12,537 bases of DNA from JADFSZ01 sp022560555 [NCBI: PVC group bacterium] (GCA_022560555.1 JADFSZ010000032.1:1-12537); one strand, 5' to 3'; numbered from the stretch's first letter, positions 6,284-12,537 are shown. Notes: generated by a model not told the origin, from the sequence alone. Numbers and translations: made by a program.

Positions 6284-6430
6284 TTCCTCTGTTCGAGCTT
6301 CTTTTTGAGAAATCTGCCAGAGGGATGGCTCCTGTTAAAAAAATGTAACACTTTTTTGAGTTTGATCTTATGAAAATTTTTTTAGGATTCCATGGGTCGG
6401 AAGCCCGGCTTTGATGAATCCTATTTTTTT
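6284..6430 (+). ncRNA. Candidate small RNA or attenuating leader, about 147 nt
   Basis: The ends are inferred from the promoter at 6251-6278 and the terminator at 6383-6430. The 5' end forms a stem: 6282-6291 pairs with 6318-6327 (ten pairs, two of them G-U), around a 26-nt loop. The middle has A7 (6337-6343) and T6 (6352-6357), able to pair weakly. The 3' end is the intrinsic terminator. A second pairing, 6330-6333 plus 6337-6343 against 6377-6387, would remove the terminator's 5' arm. I see no match to 6S, SRP, tmRNA or a riboswitch that I know. It may be an independent small RNA or the leader of the downstream operon. Confidence 0.4.
6383..6430 (+). terminator. Intrinsic terminator before the glmU-type gene
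   Basis: TAGGATTC (6383-6390) pairs perfectly with GAATCCTA (6416-6423), followed at once by seven T (6424-6430). The 25-nt loop is GC-rich and can form a small GGG/CCC inner pairing. It stands 73 bases before the next start codon. Either it ends transcription from the kinase/small RNA unit, or it acts as a conditional attenuator of the operon beyond it. Confidence 0.7.
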
Positions 6431-6503
6431 CGGCATAATCGGCTATATAAACAAAACTTTCTAAAGAATAAAGACAGCCAATAGTAAGGGTCGATACGAA
6501 ATC

Positions 6504-7259
6504 TTGAAATCACCCGCTCCAAGACCCATTATTTTAATTTTAGCAGCCGGAAAAGGAAAACGGATGAAGTCCCGTATTCCGAAAGTGTTGCATGAAATAT
6601 TTGGTGTTTCCATGCTCGAGCATGTTGTGAACACCTCAAAAAAAATACATCCACGGGATATTATTATTGTCGTGGGATACAAGGCGCGGCTTGTCAAATC
6701 CCGCATGGGTCCCCTGTTCCAATACGTTGAGCAAAAAAAACAATTAGGAACGGGGCATGCTGTGTTTCAGGCGGAGAAAAAACTAAAACAAAAGAAAGGG
6801 TCCGTGCTCATTCTCTCCGGAGATGTCCCTTTTATAACAGCCGGAACCCTCAGGCGCTTCATGGCGACTCACAACAGGCAAAATGCCGATGGATCGGTTT
6901 TGACAGCCCTCTTGAAGAAGCCGAAACACTATGGGCGTATTGTGAGAAACAAAAGAGGGGAGCTCAAACATATTGTTGAATTTAAAGACGCGGCACGGCC
7001 GGAACGAAATATAAAAGAAATTAACACGGGAATATATTGTTTCAAAATTCAAAAATTGTTTTCGGCGCTGAAATCAGTGAAACCTCACAATCAACAAGGC
7101 GAATATTACCTTACGGATGTTGTAAAGATTTTTATCAAAGACGGTCATAAAATGTTGGCCGTAAGATCAAAATGCTCCAAAGAAATTGAAGGCATCAACA
7201 CAAGAGAAGAACTTAAAAAACTCGAGAAGCAAAAATCTCAAAATCGAATAAAGGAGTGA
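6504..7259 (+). CDS. glmU: GlmU-like N-acetylglucosamine-1-phosphate uridylyltransferase, single domain
   Basis: The 251 residues match the N-terminal nucleotidyltransferase half of GlmU, which makes UDP-GlcNAc for peptidoglycan and lipopolysaccharide. LILAAGKGKRMKSRIPKVL (11-29) is the nucleotide-binding signature. LGTGHA (81-86) and SGDVPF, with metal ligand Asp107, follow. EINTGIYCF (172-180), QGEYYLTDV (198-206) and EGINTREEL, with Asn232 as the likely second metal ligand, are GlmU hallmarks. The left-handed beta-helix acetyltransferase domain (about 200 residues) is missing. The reading frame ends at a stop that overlaps prs, so this is not an obvious frameshift. Acetylation must be done elsewhere if the pathway is complete. 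The start is TTG at 6504, with AAGGG 13 bases upstream, a long spacing. No other in-frame start follows the stop at 6462. Confidence 0.85.
   Translation: MKSPAPRPIILILAAGKGKRMKSRIPKVLHEIFGVSMLEHVVNTSKKIHPRDIIIVVGYKARLVKSRMGPLFQYVEQKKQLGTGHAVFQAEKKLKQKKGSVLILSGDVPFITAGTLRRFMATHNRQNADGSVLTALLKKPKHYGRIVRNKRGELKHIVEFKDAARPERNIKEINTGIYCFKIQKLFSALKSVKPHNQQGEYYLTDVVKIFIKDGHKMLAVRSKCSKEIEGINTREELKKLEKQKSQNRIKE
7251..7256 (+). promoter_or_regulatory. Ribosome binding site that fixes the prs start
   Basis: AAGGAG ends on the first base of a GTG at 7256, so that codon cannot be the start for this site. The in-frame GTG at 7265 lies eight bases downstream, which is ideal spacing. Confidence 0.75.
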
Positions 7260-7264
7260 CCAAC

Positions 7265-8200
7265 GTGGAAGTTTTTACAGGGAATGCCAACAGGAATCTA
7301 GCGGAAAAGATTTGTGACTACCTTGATATTCAGCTGGGAAACATTGATGTGGGTCGTTTTAATGACGGGGAGTGCATGGTTAAAATCAACCAGGATGTTC
7401 GTGGAAAAGATATTTTTATCGTTCAGCCCACGTGCGCACCGGTCAATGATAATTTGATGGAGCTTTTGATCATGATTGACGCGTTTGTGCGGGCGAGCGC
7501 AGAGCGCATTACGGCTGTTATTCCTTATTTTGGTTATGCGAGGCAGGACAGAAAAGACCAGGGGCGTGTTCCCATTTCAGCGAAGCTGGTGGCTAATCTT
7601 TTGGTCAGTTCGGGTGTGGATCGTGTTTTAGCCATGGATTTGCATGCCGGGCAAATTCAGGGATTTTTTGATATCCCCGTGGATCACATTTATTCTAATC
7701 CTGTTTTTATCGGGTATTTTAAGAGCAAAGATTTTGATGGATTGGAAAATATGGTAGTTGTGTCCCCGGACGTGGGGGGGATTAAAATGGCGCGGGCTTT
7801 TGCGAAGAAACTGGAATGCGGCTTGGCGATTGTGGACAAACGTCGTGTGTCTTCAGACACGGCTCATGTGATGAATGTGATCGGTGATGTTAAAGGAAAA
7901 AATGTAATGATCGTAGATGACATTATCGCGACAGCCGGATCTGTCCAGGAAGCGGCCATCGCGCTGAAAGAACAGGGTGCCAAGAAGATTTTTGTCTCGG
8001 CAACACACCCTGTTTTGGCGCCTCCGGCCATTGAGCGGCTTGAAAATTCACCGATCGAAAAGATATTTCTATCTAATACTATCCCTGTTCCGTCGGATAA
8101 AATGTCATCCAAGATCCATATTTTAAGCGTGTCTCCCGTTTTAGGAGAGGCTATCCGTAGAATTCATAACAAACAATCAGTGAGTTCTTTGTTTATTTAG
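7265..8200 (+). CDS. prs: Ribose-phosphate pyrophosphokinase (PRPP synthetase)
   Basis: Prs makes 5-phosphoribosyl 1-diphosphate from ribose 5-phosphate and ATP, feeding purine, pyrimidine, histidine, tryptophan and NAD synthesis. Numbered from the GTG at 7265 the protein has 311 residues, normal for class I enzymes. MEVFTGNAN is the expected N-terminus. YARQDRKDQGR (91-101) is the ATP/flexible-loop region. DLHAGQIQGFFD (125-136) is the family signature with His128. SPDVGG and DKRR (191-194, Lys192) line the active site. IVDDIIATAGS (216-226) is the PRPP-binding loop. A GTG at 7256 would add three residues but collides with the Shine-Dalgarno AAGGAG. That start would overlap glmU, while the chosen one leaves five bases. 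Confidence 0.96.
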   Translation: MEVFTGNANRNLAEKICDYLDIQLGNIDVGRFNDGECMVKINQDVRGKDIFIVQPTCAPVNDNLMELLIMIDAFVRASAERITAVIPYFGYARQDRKDQGRVPISAKLVANLLVSSGVDRVLAMDLHAGQIQGFFDIPVDHIYSNPVFIGYFKSKDFDGLENMVVVSPDVGGIKMARAFAKKLECGLAIVDKRRVSSDTAHVMNVIGDVKGKNVMIVDDIIATAGSVQEAAIALKEQGAKKIFVSATHPVLAPPAIERLENSPIEKIFLSNTIPVPSDKMSSKIHILSVSPVLGEAIRRIHNKQSVSSLFI

Positions 8201-8253
8201 AAATTCGATCACAGCATTATTTTTCGGTATTAACCTATGGAGGAGTTAAATCA

Positions 8254-8928
8254 ATGGATCAATTAGTACTTATAGCTAAGCTTAGAAAAGAGTTAGGATC
8301 TTCGGCATCACGACGCCTGAGAAGAGAAAAGATTATCCCTGCTGTTCTCTATGGTCAAGATAAAGAGACGCACAATCTCAAAATTGCATTTGATGAGTTT
8401 GACAAAATCAGAAAAGCCCGCAAAAGTGAGCATGCTGTCATTGATTTAAACGTAGTGGATTTGAATAAAAAAATTCATGTGATTATCAAAAAGGTCGAGC
8501 ACGACCATATCAAAGGGGATCCAATACATATCGATTTCCTATCCATTGCCATGAATAAGGAGATACTGACAAAAGTCGCTATAGAATCCACCGGGGAGGC
8601 AGCGGGTGTGGCTGAAGGCGGTATTTTGGATCACCCTCTGTGGGAATTGGAAATCAAGTGTTTCCCCAAAGATATTCCGGATAAAATTGAAGTGGATGTG
8701 TCCGGGCTGAATATTGGAGATACGATTACCGTAGCCGACTTAAAATTACCCCAAAATGTAGAGGTGACTACGGATTCGGAGCACATTGTCTTTTCTGTCA
8801 TTGAGCACAAAGAAGAAGTGGAAGAAGTGAAAATCGAGGGAGAAGAAGAAGCGGCCGAACCTGAAGTCATTACGGCCAAAAAGGAAGAACCGGGAGAAGA
8901 AAAAGCTGAAGACGGGGAGAAAAAATAA
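8254..8928 (+). CDS. rplY: 50S ribosomal protein L25, Ctc/TL5 long form
   Basis: L25 binds 5S rRNA in the large ribosomal subunit. The 224 residues are the long Ctc/TL5 form, not the short E. coli form of about 94. An N-terminal 5S-binding domain covers about 1-95 (ASRRLRREKIIPAVLYG, then DHIKGDPIHIDFL). A beta-rich C-terminal domain covers about 98-186 (EAAGVAEGGILDHPLWELEI, DVSGLNIGDTI). The remaining 35-40 residues are a low-complexity tail of Glu, Lys and Ala, common in this form. The ATG follows GGAGGAG by eight bases. pth starts three bases after the stop, the usual neighbour. Confidence 0.95.
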   Translation: MDQLVLIAKLRKELGSSASRRLRREKIIPAVLYGQDKETHNLKIAFDEFDKIRKARKSEHAVIDLNVVDLNKKIHVIIKKVEHDHIKGDPIHIDFLSIAMNKEILTKVAIESTGEAAGVAEGGILDHPLWELEIKCFPKDIPDKIEVDVSGLNIGDTITVADLKLPQNVEVTTDSEHIVFSVIEHKEEVEEVKIEGEEEAAEPEVITAKKEEPGEEKAEDGEKK

Positions 8929-8931
8929 GGC

Positions 8932-9555
8932 GTGACCTCTTTTTCAAGATTTTCAAGATTAATTGTAGGTCTGGGGAATCCGGGGAGTAAGTACCATTTG
9001 ACACGTCACAATGTTGGTTTTTTGATCGTGGATGCTTTGGCCTTTGATCTGGGCCTTTCCTTTAAGCCCTGCCCTCAAGTTCGGGATGTTGATTGGGCGT
9101 ATAGTGATCAAGATCAGCTTGTGATTGCGAAGCCAAAAACGTACATGAATCGAAGCGGGCACGCCGTCAAAGCGATGCTGGATGCATTCGAGATCCCTTT
9201 AGAAAATTTGATTGTTGTCTGTGATGACGTCTGCCTTTCTTCTGGCGTGTTGCGCTTAAGAGCCAGGGGAGGTGACGGAGGACACAATGGTCTGGGGTCT
9301 ATGATACAAGTTCTTGAGACACAGGAATTCTCTCGCTTGCGTTACGGTGTTGGTACCGAGAAACCTGTTAAAGGAGCCGATTTGGCGGATTTTGTTTTAG
9401 GAGAGATGACCCCGGTCGAACAAAATGTCATTCAGAAGTCGAAAAATCAAACAAATGCCATCTTAAAATCATTCATCCGGGATGGGTTTCAAAGTGCCTT
9501 GAATGACTATAGCCGAATGGAAAAACATGAAAAACAAAAGGAGATAAAAGAATGA
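8932..9555 (+). CDS. pth: Peptidyl-tRNA hydrolase
   Basis: Pth cleaves the ester of peptidyl-tRNA released by stalled ribosomes, recycling tRNA. The 207 residues fit the bacterial family. LIVGLGNPG, with Asn16, opens the domain. TRHNVGF holds catalytic His26, and KPKTYMNRSG holds Asn73. VVCDDVCL supplies the Asp that orients the histidine (Asp98 or Asp99), and GGDGGHNGL holds His118-Asn119. The GTG at 8932 is the most plausible start: the family usually has only two to five residues before LIVGLGNPG, and here there are nine. Part of the excess is a 9-bp in-frame tandem duplication (8941-8958) encoding FSRFSR. AAGG directly abuts the GTG, and GGGGAG lies 12 bases upstream, so ribosome binding is not ideal. 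The stop overlaps rpsF. Confidence 0.95.
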   Translation: MTSFSRFSRLIVGLGNPGSKYHLTRHNVGFLIVDALAFDLGLSFKPCPQVRDVDWAYSDQDQLVIAKPKTYMNRSGHAVKAMLDAFEIPLENLIVVCDDVCLSSGVLRLRARGGDGGHNGLGSMIQVLETQEFSRLRYGVGTEKPVKGADLADFVLGEMTPVEQNVIQKSKNQTNAILKSFIRDGFQSALNDYSRMEKHEKQKEIKE

Positions 9556-9854
9556 TGTACGAAGTGATGATACTTCTGGATCCGAAATTAACGGATTTAC
9601 AACGAAAAGAAGAAATGGACGGGATTGCTTCCGCGATTGAACAGCATCAGGGGAAAGTGCTTAAACTTGTTGATCAGGGACGTCGAAAATTGGCCTATCC
9701 TGTGAAAAAAAGTTATGAAGGATACAGCCTTTTGTATTATGTTGAAGGCCTTGGGGACATGGTGAAAAATTTGAGCCGGCTTTTTAAGATTAAAGAACAG
9801 ATTCTTCGATTTATGATTTCTCAATCCGAAGATGTCCTGGAAAAAACATCCTAA
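9552..9854 (+). CDS. rpsF: 30S ribosomal protein S6
   Basis: S6 binds the central domain of 16S rRNA as a dimer with S18, which is encoded two genes downstream. The 100 residues and the features MYEVMILLDPKL, DQGRRKLAYPVKKSYEGYSLLYYV and LKIKEQILRFM-like C-terminus match the family. ATG codons at 9552 and 9555 are both possible. AAGGAG at 9538-9543 is eight bases before the first, which is preferred. The start overlaps the pth stop (ATGA). In many bacteria the S6:S18 pair represses this operon through a leader RNA element; I could not identify that element in the pth 3' end. Confidence 0.95.
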   Translation: MMYEVMILLDPKLTDLQRKEEMDGIASAIEQHQGKVLKLVDQGRRKLAYPVKKSYEGYSLLYYVEGLGDMVKNLSRLFKIKEQILRFMISQSEDVLEKTS

Positions 9855-9880
9855 ACCCTAACTCTAAAAAGGGGAATGCC

Positions 9881-10309
9881 ATGGCGAGTTTAAACAAAGT
9901 TTTGCTTATGGGAAATTTGACGAGAGATCCTGATGTTCGGTATGTACCAAGCGGGACGGCTGTGGCCGAATTCAGCATGGCCATGAATCGTATATACACA
10001 AATCAGGCCAAAGAGCGTAAAGAAGAGGTCTGTTACGTGAAAATTGTTACGTGGGGTAAATTGGCAGAAAATTGCAGTAAGTATCTCACCAAAGGAAGCC
10101 CCGTATTTGTTGAAGGGCGGCTCCAGAGCCGGTCTTGGGAAACCAAAGACGGAGAAAAGCGCAATATCCTTGAGGTTGTGGCGGATCGTGTGCAGTTTTT
10201 ATCCTCCCGCCCAAAGACCGAAGGGGCCCAGAAAGAAACAGCTGATATGGTGTCATCAACGGATGCCGTGCCGGATGTGTCGTCCGATTTAGATGATGTT
10301 CCGTTTTAA
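9881..10309 (+). CDS. ssb: Single-stranded DNA-binding protein
   Basis: SSB coats single-stranded DNA at forks and repair sites and recruits partners through its tail. Residues 1-106 form the OB fold: NKVLLMGNLTRDPDVRY, then AEFSMAMNR, YVKIVTWGKLAENCSKYL, FVEGRLQSRSWETKDGEKR. A short linker follows, rich in Ser, Thr and Asp. The acidic tip ends in DLDDVPF, the protein-interaction motif (usually DDIPF). The 142 residues are on the short side of normal. AAGGGG lies six to seven bases before the ATG. Its position between rpsF and rpsR is the standard order. A CCCT at 9856-9859 could pair with the Shine-Dalgarno AGGG (9870-9873), but the stem is only four bp. Confidence 0.96.
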   Translation: MASLNKVLLMGNLTRDPDVRYVPSGTAVAEFSMAMNRIYTNQAKERKEEVCYVKIVTWGKLAENCSKYLTKGSPVFVEGRLQSRSWETKDGEKRNILEVVADRVQFLSSRPKTEGAQKETADMVSSTDAVPDVSSDLDDVPF

Positions 10310-10321
10310 GAGGTAAAATTG

Positions 10322-10360
10322 ATGAAAGCTAAAGTCAGAATAAGGAGCCGGTGTCTATGA
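10322..10360 (+). CDS. Possible 12-residue basic leader peptide coupled to rpsR
   Basis: Between ssb and rpsR, GAGGT (10310-10314) is followed after seven bases by an ATG and 12 codons encoding [12 protein letters not shown]. The stop TGA overlaps the rpsR ATG (ATGA, 10357-10360). The rpsR Shine-Dalgarno AAGGAG lies inside this frame. The arrangement would couple rpsR translation to the small ORF. It has no known homologue and may be fortuitous. Confidence 0.3.
   Translation: MKAKVRIRSRCL
10342..10347 (+). promoter_or_regulatory. Ribosome binding site that fixes the rpsR start
   Basis: AAGGAG stands nine bases before the ATG at 10357 but only three before the alternative GTG at 10351, favouring the ATG. 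Confidence 0.65.
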
Positions 10361-10626
10361 GAAAAAACACGAGAAATACGAAGGGATCCAAAGGGAAGGG
10401 CAAAGGGCTCTCGATCCTAAAATTTAAAAGGCGCAAATGCTACTGCTGTGTGAACAAGGTGGAGACCATTAATTACAAAGAAGTGGACCTCTTGAAGCGT
10501 TATGTTACGGATCGCGGAAAAATTATTCCCAGGAGAACAACGGGCGCGTGTGCTAAACATCAACGCCGCATTGTAAGCGCGATCAAAAAGGCAAGAAGCA
10601 TCGCCTTGTTACCTTTTGTCGCGTAA
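10357..10626 (+). CDS. rpsR: 30S ribosomal protein S18
   Basis: S18 pairs with S6 on the small-subunit platform. From the ATG at 10357 the product has 89 residues. The core [23 protein letters not shown], then [18 protein letters not shown] and the end IALLPFVA are diagnostic. The cluster Cys-Tyr-Cys-Cys plus the cysteine and histidine in GACAKHQ could bind zinc, as in cysteine-bearing S18 variants. The basic N-terminal tail (Lys, Arg, Gly, Asn) is somewhat long. An in-frame GTG at 10351 would add two residues but is too close to the Shine-Dalgarno. The ATG overlaps the stop of a possible 12-codon ORF. Confidence 0.95.
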   Translation: MRKNTRNTKGSKGKGKGLSILKFKRRKCYCCVNKVETINYKEVDLLKRYVTDRGKIIPRRTTGACAKHQRRIVSAIKKARSIALLPFVA

Positions 10627-10650
10627 GGTGAAGAAAAAAGGAGGATTGAT

Positions 10651-11094
10651 ATGCGAGTGATTCTGCGAGATTCGACCAAAGGCTTGGGTGAAATCGGAGA
10701 TGTGATTCAGGTGAAGGTAGGATTTGCCCGAAATTATTTGTTCCCTCAAAAAAAAGCTCTTCCGGAAACGGAAGAAAATCTCAAGATCGTTGTTCGGCTA
10801 AAAGAACGAAAGAAAGTCAAAGAAGAATCGGTTCGTCAAGAAGCCCTCCTGCGGGCTAAAAAGATTGAAGAGTGTTCATTGACGATACTAGCTGAAGCGG
10901 GAGAAGATGAACGTCTTTTTGGCGCTGTGACTCGTGAGCACATTGCTGAGGCCATAAAAAAAGAAGGCGTTTCTGTTGATAAAAAGCACATTCAGCTGGA
11001 GGCCCCGATTAAAAAGCTGGGTATTTACGACATTGATATTAACGTTTTTGGCGATATTGACGCCAAAGTCAAAGTGTTTGTCATGAAAAAATGA
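10651..11094 (+). CDS. rplI: 50S ribosomal protein L9
   Basis: L9 binds 23S rRNA near the L1 stalk and helps maintain reading frame. The 147 residues contain the N-terminal domain signature GLGEIGDVIQVKVGFARNYL and FPQKKAL. A long charged connecting helix (about 41-76) follows, rich in Lys, Glu and Arg. The C-terminal domain has ERLFGAVTREHIAEAIK and ends in a DINVFGDIDAKVKVFV strand pair. The ATG follows AAAAGGAGG by six bases. The stop overlaps the dnaB start as ATGA, so the two genes are translationally coupled. Confidence 0.96.
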   Translation: MRVILRDSTKGLGEIGDVIQVKVGFARNYLFPQKKALPETEENLKIVVRLKERKKVKEESVRQEALLRAKKIEECSLTILAEAGEDERLFGAVTREHIAEAIKKEGVSVDKKHIQLEAPIKKLGIYDIDINVFGDIDAKVKVFVMKK

Positions 11095-12446
11095 CCGTGC
11101 AAAACACATTGTTAACAAAAGTCCCTCCGCAAAATATTGAAGCCGAAATGGCTGTCTTGGGTTCGATGCTTTTATCCAATGAGGCCATCATTAGGTCGAT
11201 TGAATTTCTCTCGGAAGATTCTTTTTACAAAACTTTACATGGACATATTTATCGAAATGTTGTTGAACTCTTTGACGCGGGTGAGCCCGTGGATATCGTG
11301 ACTCTGACTGAACGCTTGAAAAAGAAAGGGCAGCTTGAAGCGATCGGAGGAGCCAGCTATTTGACAAATATTATGGAGACCGTGCCGACGGCGGTGAATG
11401 TGGATACCTATATCAAAATTGTTCGGGAGAAAAAGATACTAAGGTCTTTGATCCATATCACAAATTCCATATCTCAACACGCGTATGACCAAGTGGATGA
11501 TATGGATAGTTTCTTAGACATTTCCGAACAGCAGATGTTTGATGTGTGTCAAGATCGAATTAGTCATGATGTTGTTTCATTGAAAGATATTGTCAAAAGC
11601 AGTTTTGAGACCATTGAAAGGCTTTATACAGGCCAAGAAACGATTACGGGGATTCCGTCCGGGTTTCATGATTTGGATATGATGACGTCAGGATTCCAGC
11701 CTTCGGAATTGATCGTTATTGCCGGGCGGCCGTCCATGGGGAAATCGGCTCTGGCCACGTGTATAGCGGAACACGTCGGGGTTGTAAAGGGCCTCCCCTT
11801 GGCGATCTTTAGTTTAGAAATGTCCAAAGAATCTCTTGTGCAGAGGATGCTTTGTTCTCAAGCCAAGGTCAATTTTCACTCTTTGAGAAACGGGTTTCTC
11901 GGAGAAGAGGACTGGGTTAAGCTGACCAATACGGCAGGCAAATTGTCCGAATCCCCGATTTATATTGATGACACTCCGAGCTTATCGGCTTTTGAACTTC
12001 GCGCAAAAGCCCGTCGTCTGAAACAAAGGTATGACATTAAACTCATTATTGTCGACTATCTTCAGTTAATGCATACGGCGGGTCGGGCGGAAAACCGGCA
12101 ACAGGAAATTTCTCAAATATCAATGGGTTTAAAATCTCTCGCACGGGAGCTTGATGTCGCTGTTTTGGCTTTATCGCAGCTCAGCCGGGCCGTCGAGTCA
12201 CGCACGGATCATCGGCCGATGCTATCGGATTTAAGAGAATCCGGCTCCATTGAACAAGATGCCGATGTGGTTCTCATGCTTGTCCGGGAGGAATACTATA
12301 ATCCAACGGAAGAAAACCGCGGAATTGCCGAGATCATTGTGGGCAAACAACGTAACGGCCCCACAGGCTCGTTTAAACTCGCATTTTTGCATAAATACAC
12401 GCGTTTTGAGTCCCTGTCAAACCGGGAAAGTTCACAACCCAAATAA
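11091..12446 (+). CDS. dnaB: Replicative DNA helicase DnaB
   Basis: DnaB is the hexameric 5'-3' helicase that drives the replication fork and recruits primase. The 451 residues are a normal length. The N-terminal helical domain covers about 10-115 (PPQNIEAEMAVLGSML at 12-27). A linker follows to about 185. The RecA-like motor has Walker A GRPSMGKS (212-219, Lys218) and catalytic Glu243 in SLEMS. Walker B is LIIVDYLQL (318-326, Asp322), LSQLSRAVE (361-369) is motif H3/H4, and KQRNGPTG (419-426) has arginine-finger candidate Arg421. No intein interrupts the motor motifs, a common insertion site. No separate Shine-Dalgarno is evident; the ATG overlaps the rplI stop. It ends the visible operon. 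Confidence 0.97.
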   Translation: MTVQNTLLTKVPPQNIEAEMAVLGSMLLSNEAIIRSIEFLSEDSFYKTLHGHIYRNVVELFDAGEPVDIVTLTERLKKKGQLEAIGGASYLTNIMETVPTAVNVDTYIKIVREKKILRSLIHITNSISQHAYDQVDDMDSFLDISEQQMFDVCQDRISHDVVSLKDIVKSSFETIERLYTGQETITGIPSGFHDLDMMTSGFQPSELIVIAGRPSMGKSALATCIAEHVGVVKGLPLAIFSLEMSKESLVQRMLCSQAKVNFHSLRNGFLGEEDWVKLTNTAGKLSESPIYIDDTPSLSAFELRAKARRLKQRYDIKLIIVDYLQLMHTAGRAENRQQEISQISMGLKSLARELDVAVLALSQLSRAVESRTDHRPMLSDLRESGSIEQDADVVLMLVREEYYNPTEENRGIAEIIVGKQRNGPTGSFKLAFLHKYTRFESLSNRESSQPK

Positions 12447-12494
12447 AACTCCATGTAGACCCTATGAAGAGTTAACGGCTTAAAAGGATTACAC

Positions 12495-12537
12495 TTGCCA
12501 ATAAATATATTTTTTTTAGCATTTATGATATTATGCG
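12495..12537 (+). CDS. Possible start of a further gene with hydrophobic N-terminus, cut by window edge
   Basis: TTG at 12495 follows AAAAGG (12482-12487) by seven bases and opens a frame MPINIFFLAFMILC that runs off the right edge. The 14 visible residues are hydrophobic, like a signal peptide or first membrane helix. An in-frame ATG at 12525 is an alternative start. Too short to identify. Confidence 0.3.
   Translation, partial: MPINIFFLAFMILC

Noticed and set aside
9470-9551. S6:S18-binding leader element upstream of rpsF
   Set aside because: Expected from known autoregulation in other bacteria, but I could not find a convincing hairpin with the right bulge in the pth 3' end.
12447-12473. 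AACTC/GAGTT hairpin after dnaB as a terminator
   Set aside because: Only five base pairs with an imperfect interior and no T run after it.
12250-12483. A 77-codon open frame overlapping the dnaB 3' end
   Set aside because: It lies in another frame of dnaB coding sequence, with no independent start signal or recognisable product.

Overview
The window is a densely packed bacterial chromosome segment, roughly 45% GC by eye. One partial gene lies on the minus strand at the left edge and everything after it is on the plus strand. The gene set points to a Gram-negative (diderm) bacterium: a secreted Cu/Zn superoxide dismutase, a GmhB-like heptose-bisphosphate phosphatase (lipopolysaccharide core type), and a two-gene phosphatidylethanolamine pathway. 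The core run glmU-type uridylyltransferase, prs, rplY, pth, rpsF, ssb, rpsR, rplI, dnaB resembles arrangements in deltaproteobacterial, Omnitrophota-like and related lineages. My best guess is an uncultivated lineage of that sort, but this rests on gene order and composition only and is low confidence. No mobile element, CRISPR array, tRNA or rRNA was seen.

Layout. (1) 1-426, minus strand: sodC with its signal peptide, cut off at its 3' end by the window edge. (2) 427-657: divergent intergenic region with a promoter candidate for sodC and another for ilvD; an 8-bp inverted repeat overlaps the ilvD -35 box. (3) 658-5387: tight run ilvD, an unrecognised exported protein, a GmhB-like HAD phosphatase, ndk, psd and pssA, mostly with overlapping or near-overlapping ends. 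The last two genes convert CDP-diacylglycerol to phosphatidylserine and then to phosphatidylethanolamine. (4) 5388-5477: two perfect 16-bp tandem repeats plus a degenerate third, then a sensorless histidine kinase (5478-6158). (5) 6159-6503: a 345-bp gap that is not empty. It holds an AT-rich inverted repeat, a good sigma70-type promoter with extended -10, a hairpin at the predicted transcript 5' end, and a strong intrinsic terminator about 145 nt downstream. This is either a small RNA gene or an attenuating leader for the downstream operon. (6) 6504-12446: long operon without visible internal terminators: a single-domain GlmU-like uridylyltransferase, prs, rplY, pth, rpsF, ssb, rpsR, rplI and dnaB. 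(7) 12447-12537: a short gap and the possible start of another gene with a hydrophobic N-terminus.

Functionally the right half joins nucleotide-sugar and PRPP supply to translation (L25, S6, S18, L9, peptidyl-tRNA hydrolase) and replication (SSB, DnaB). The left half covers branched-chain amino acids, NTP balance and membrane phospholipid. The least explained sequence is the 6159-6503 region. It has mutually exclusive RNA pairings and a 14-codon ORF that ends inside the terminator loop, so it is the best candidate for an undescribed regulatory element here.
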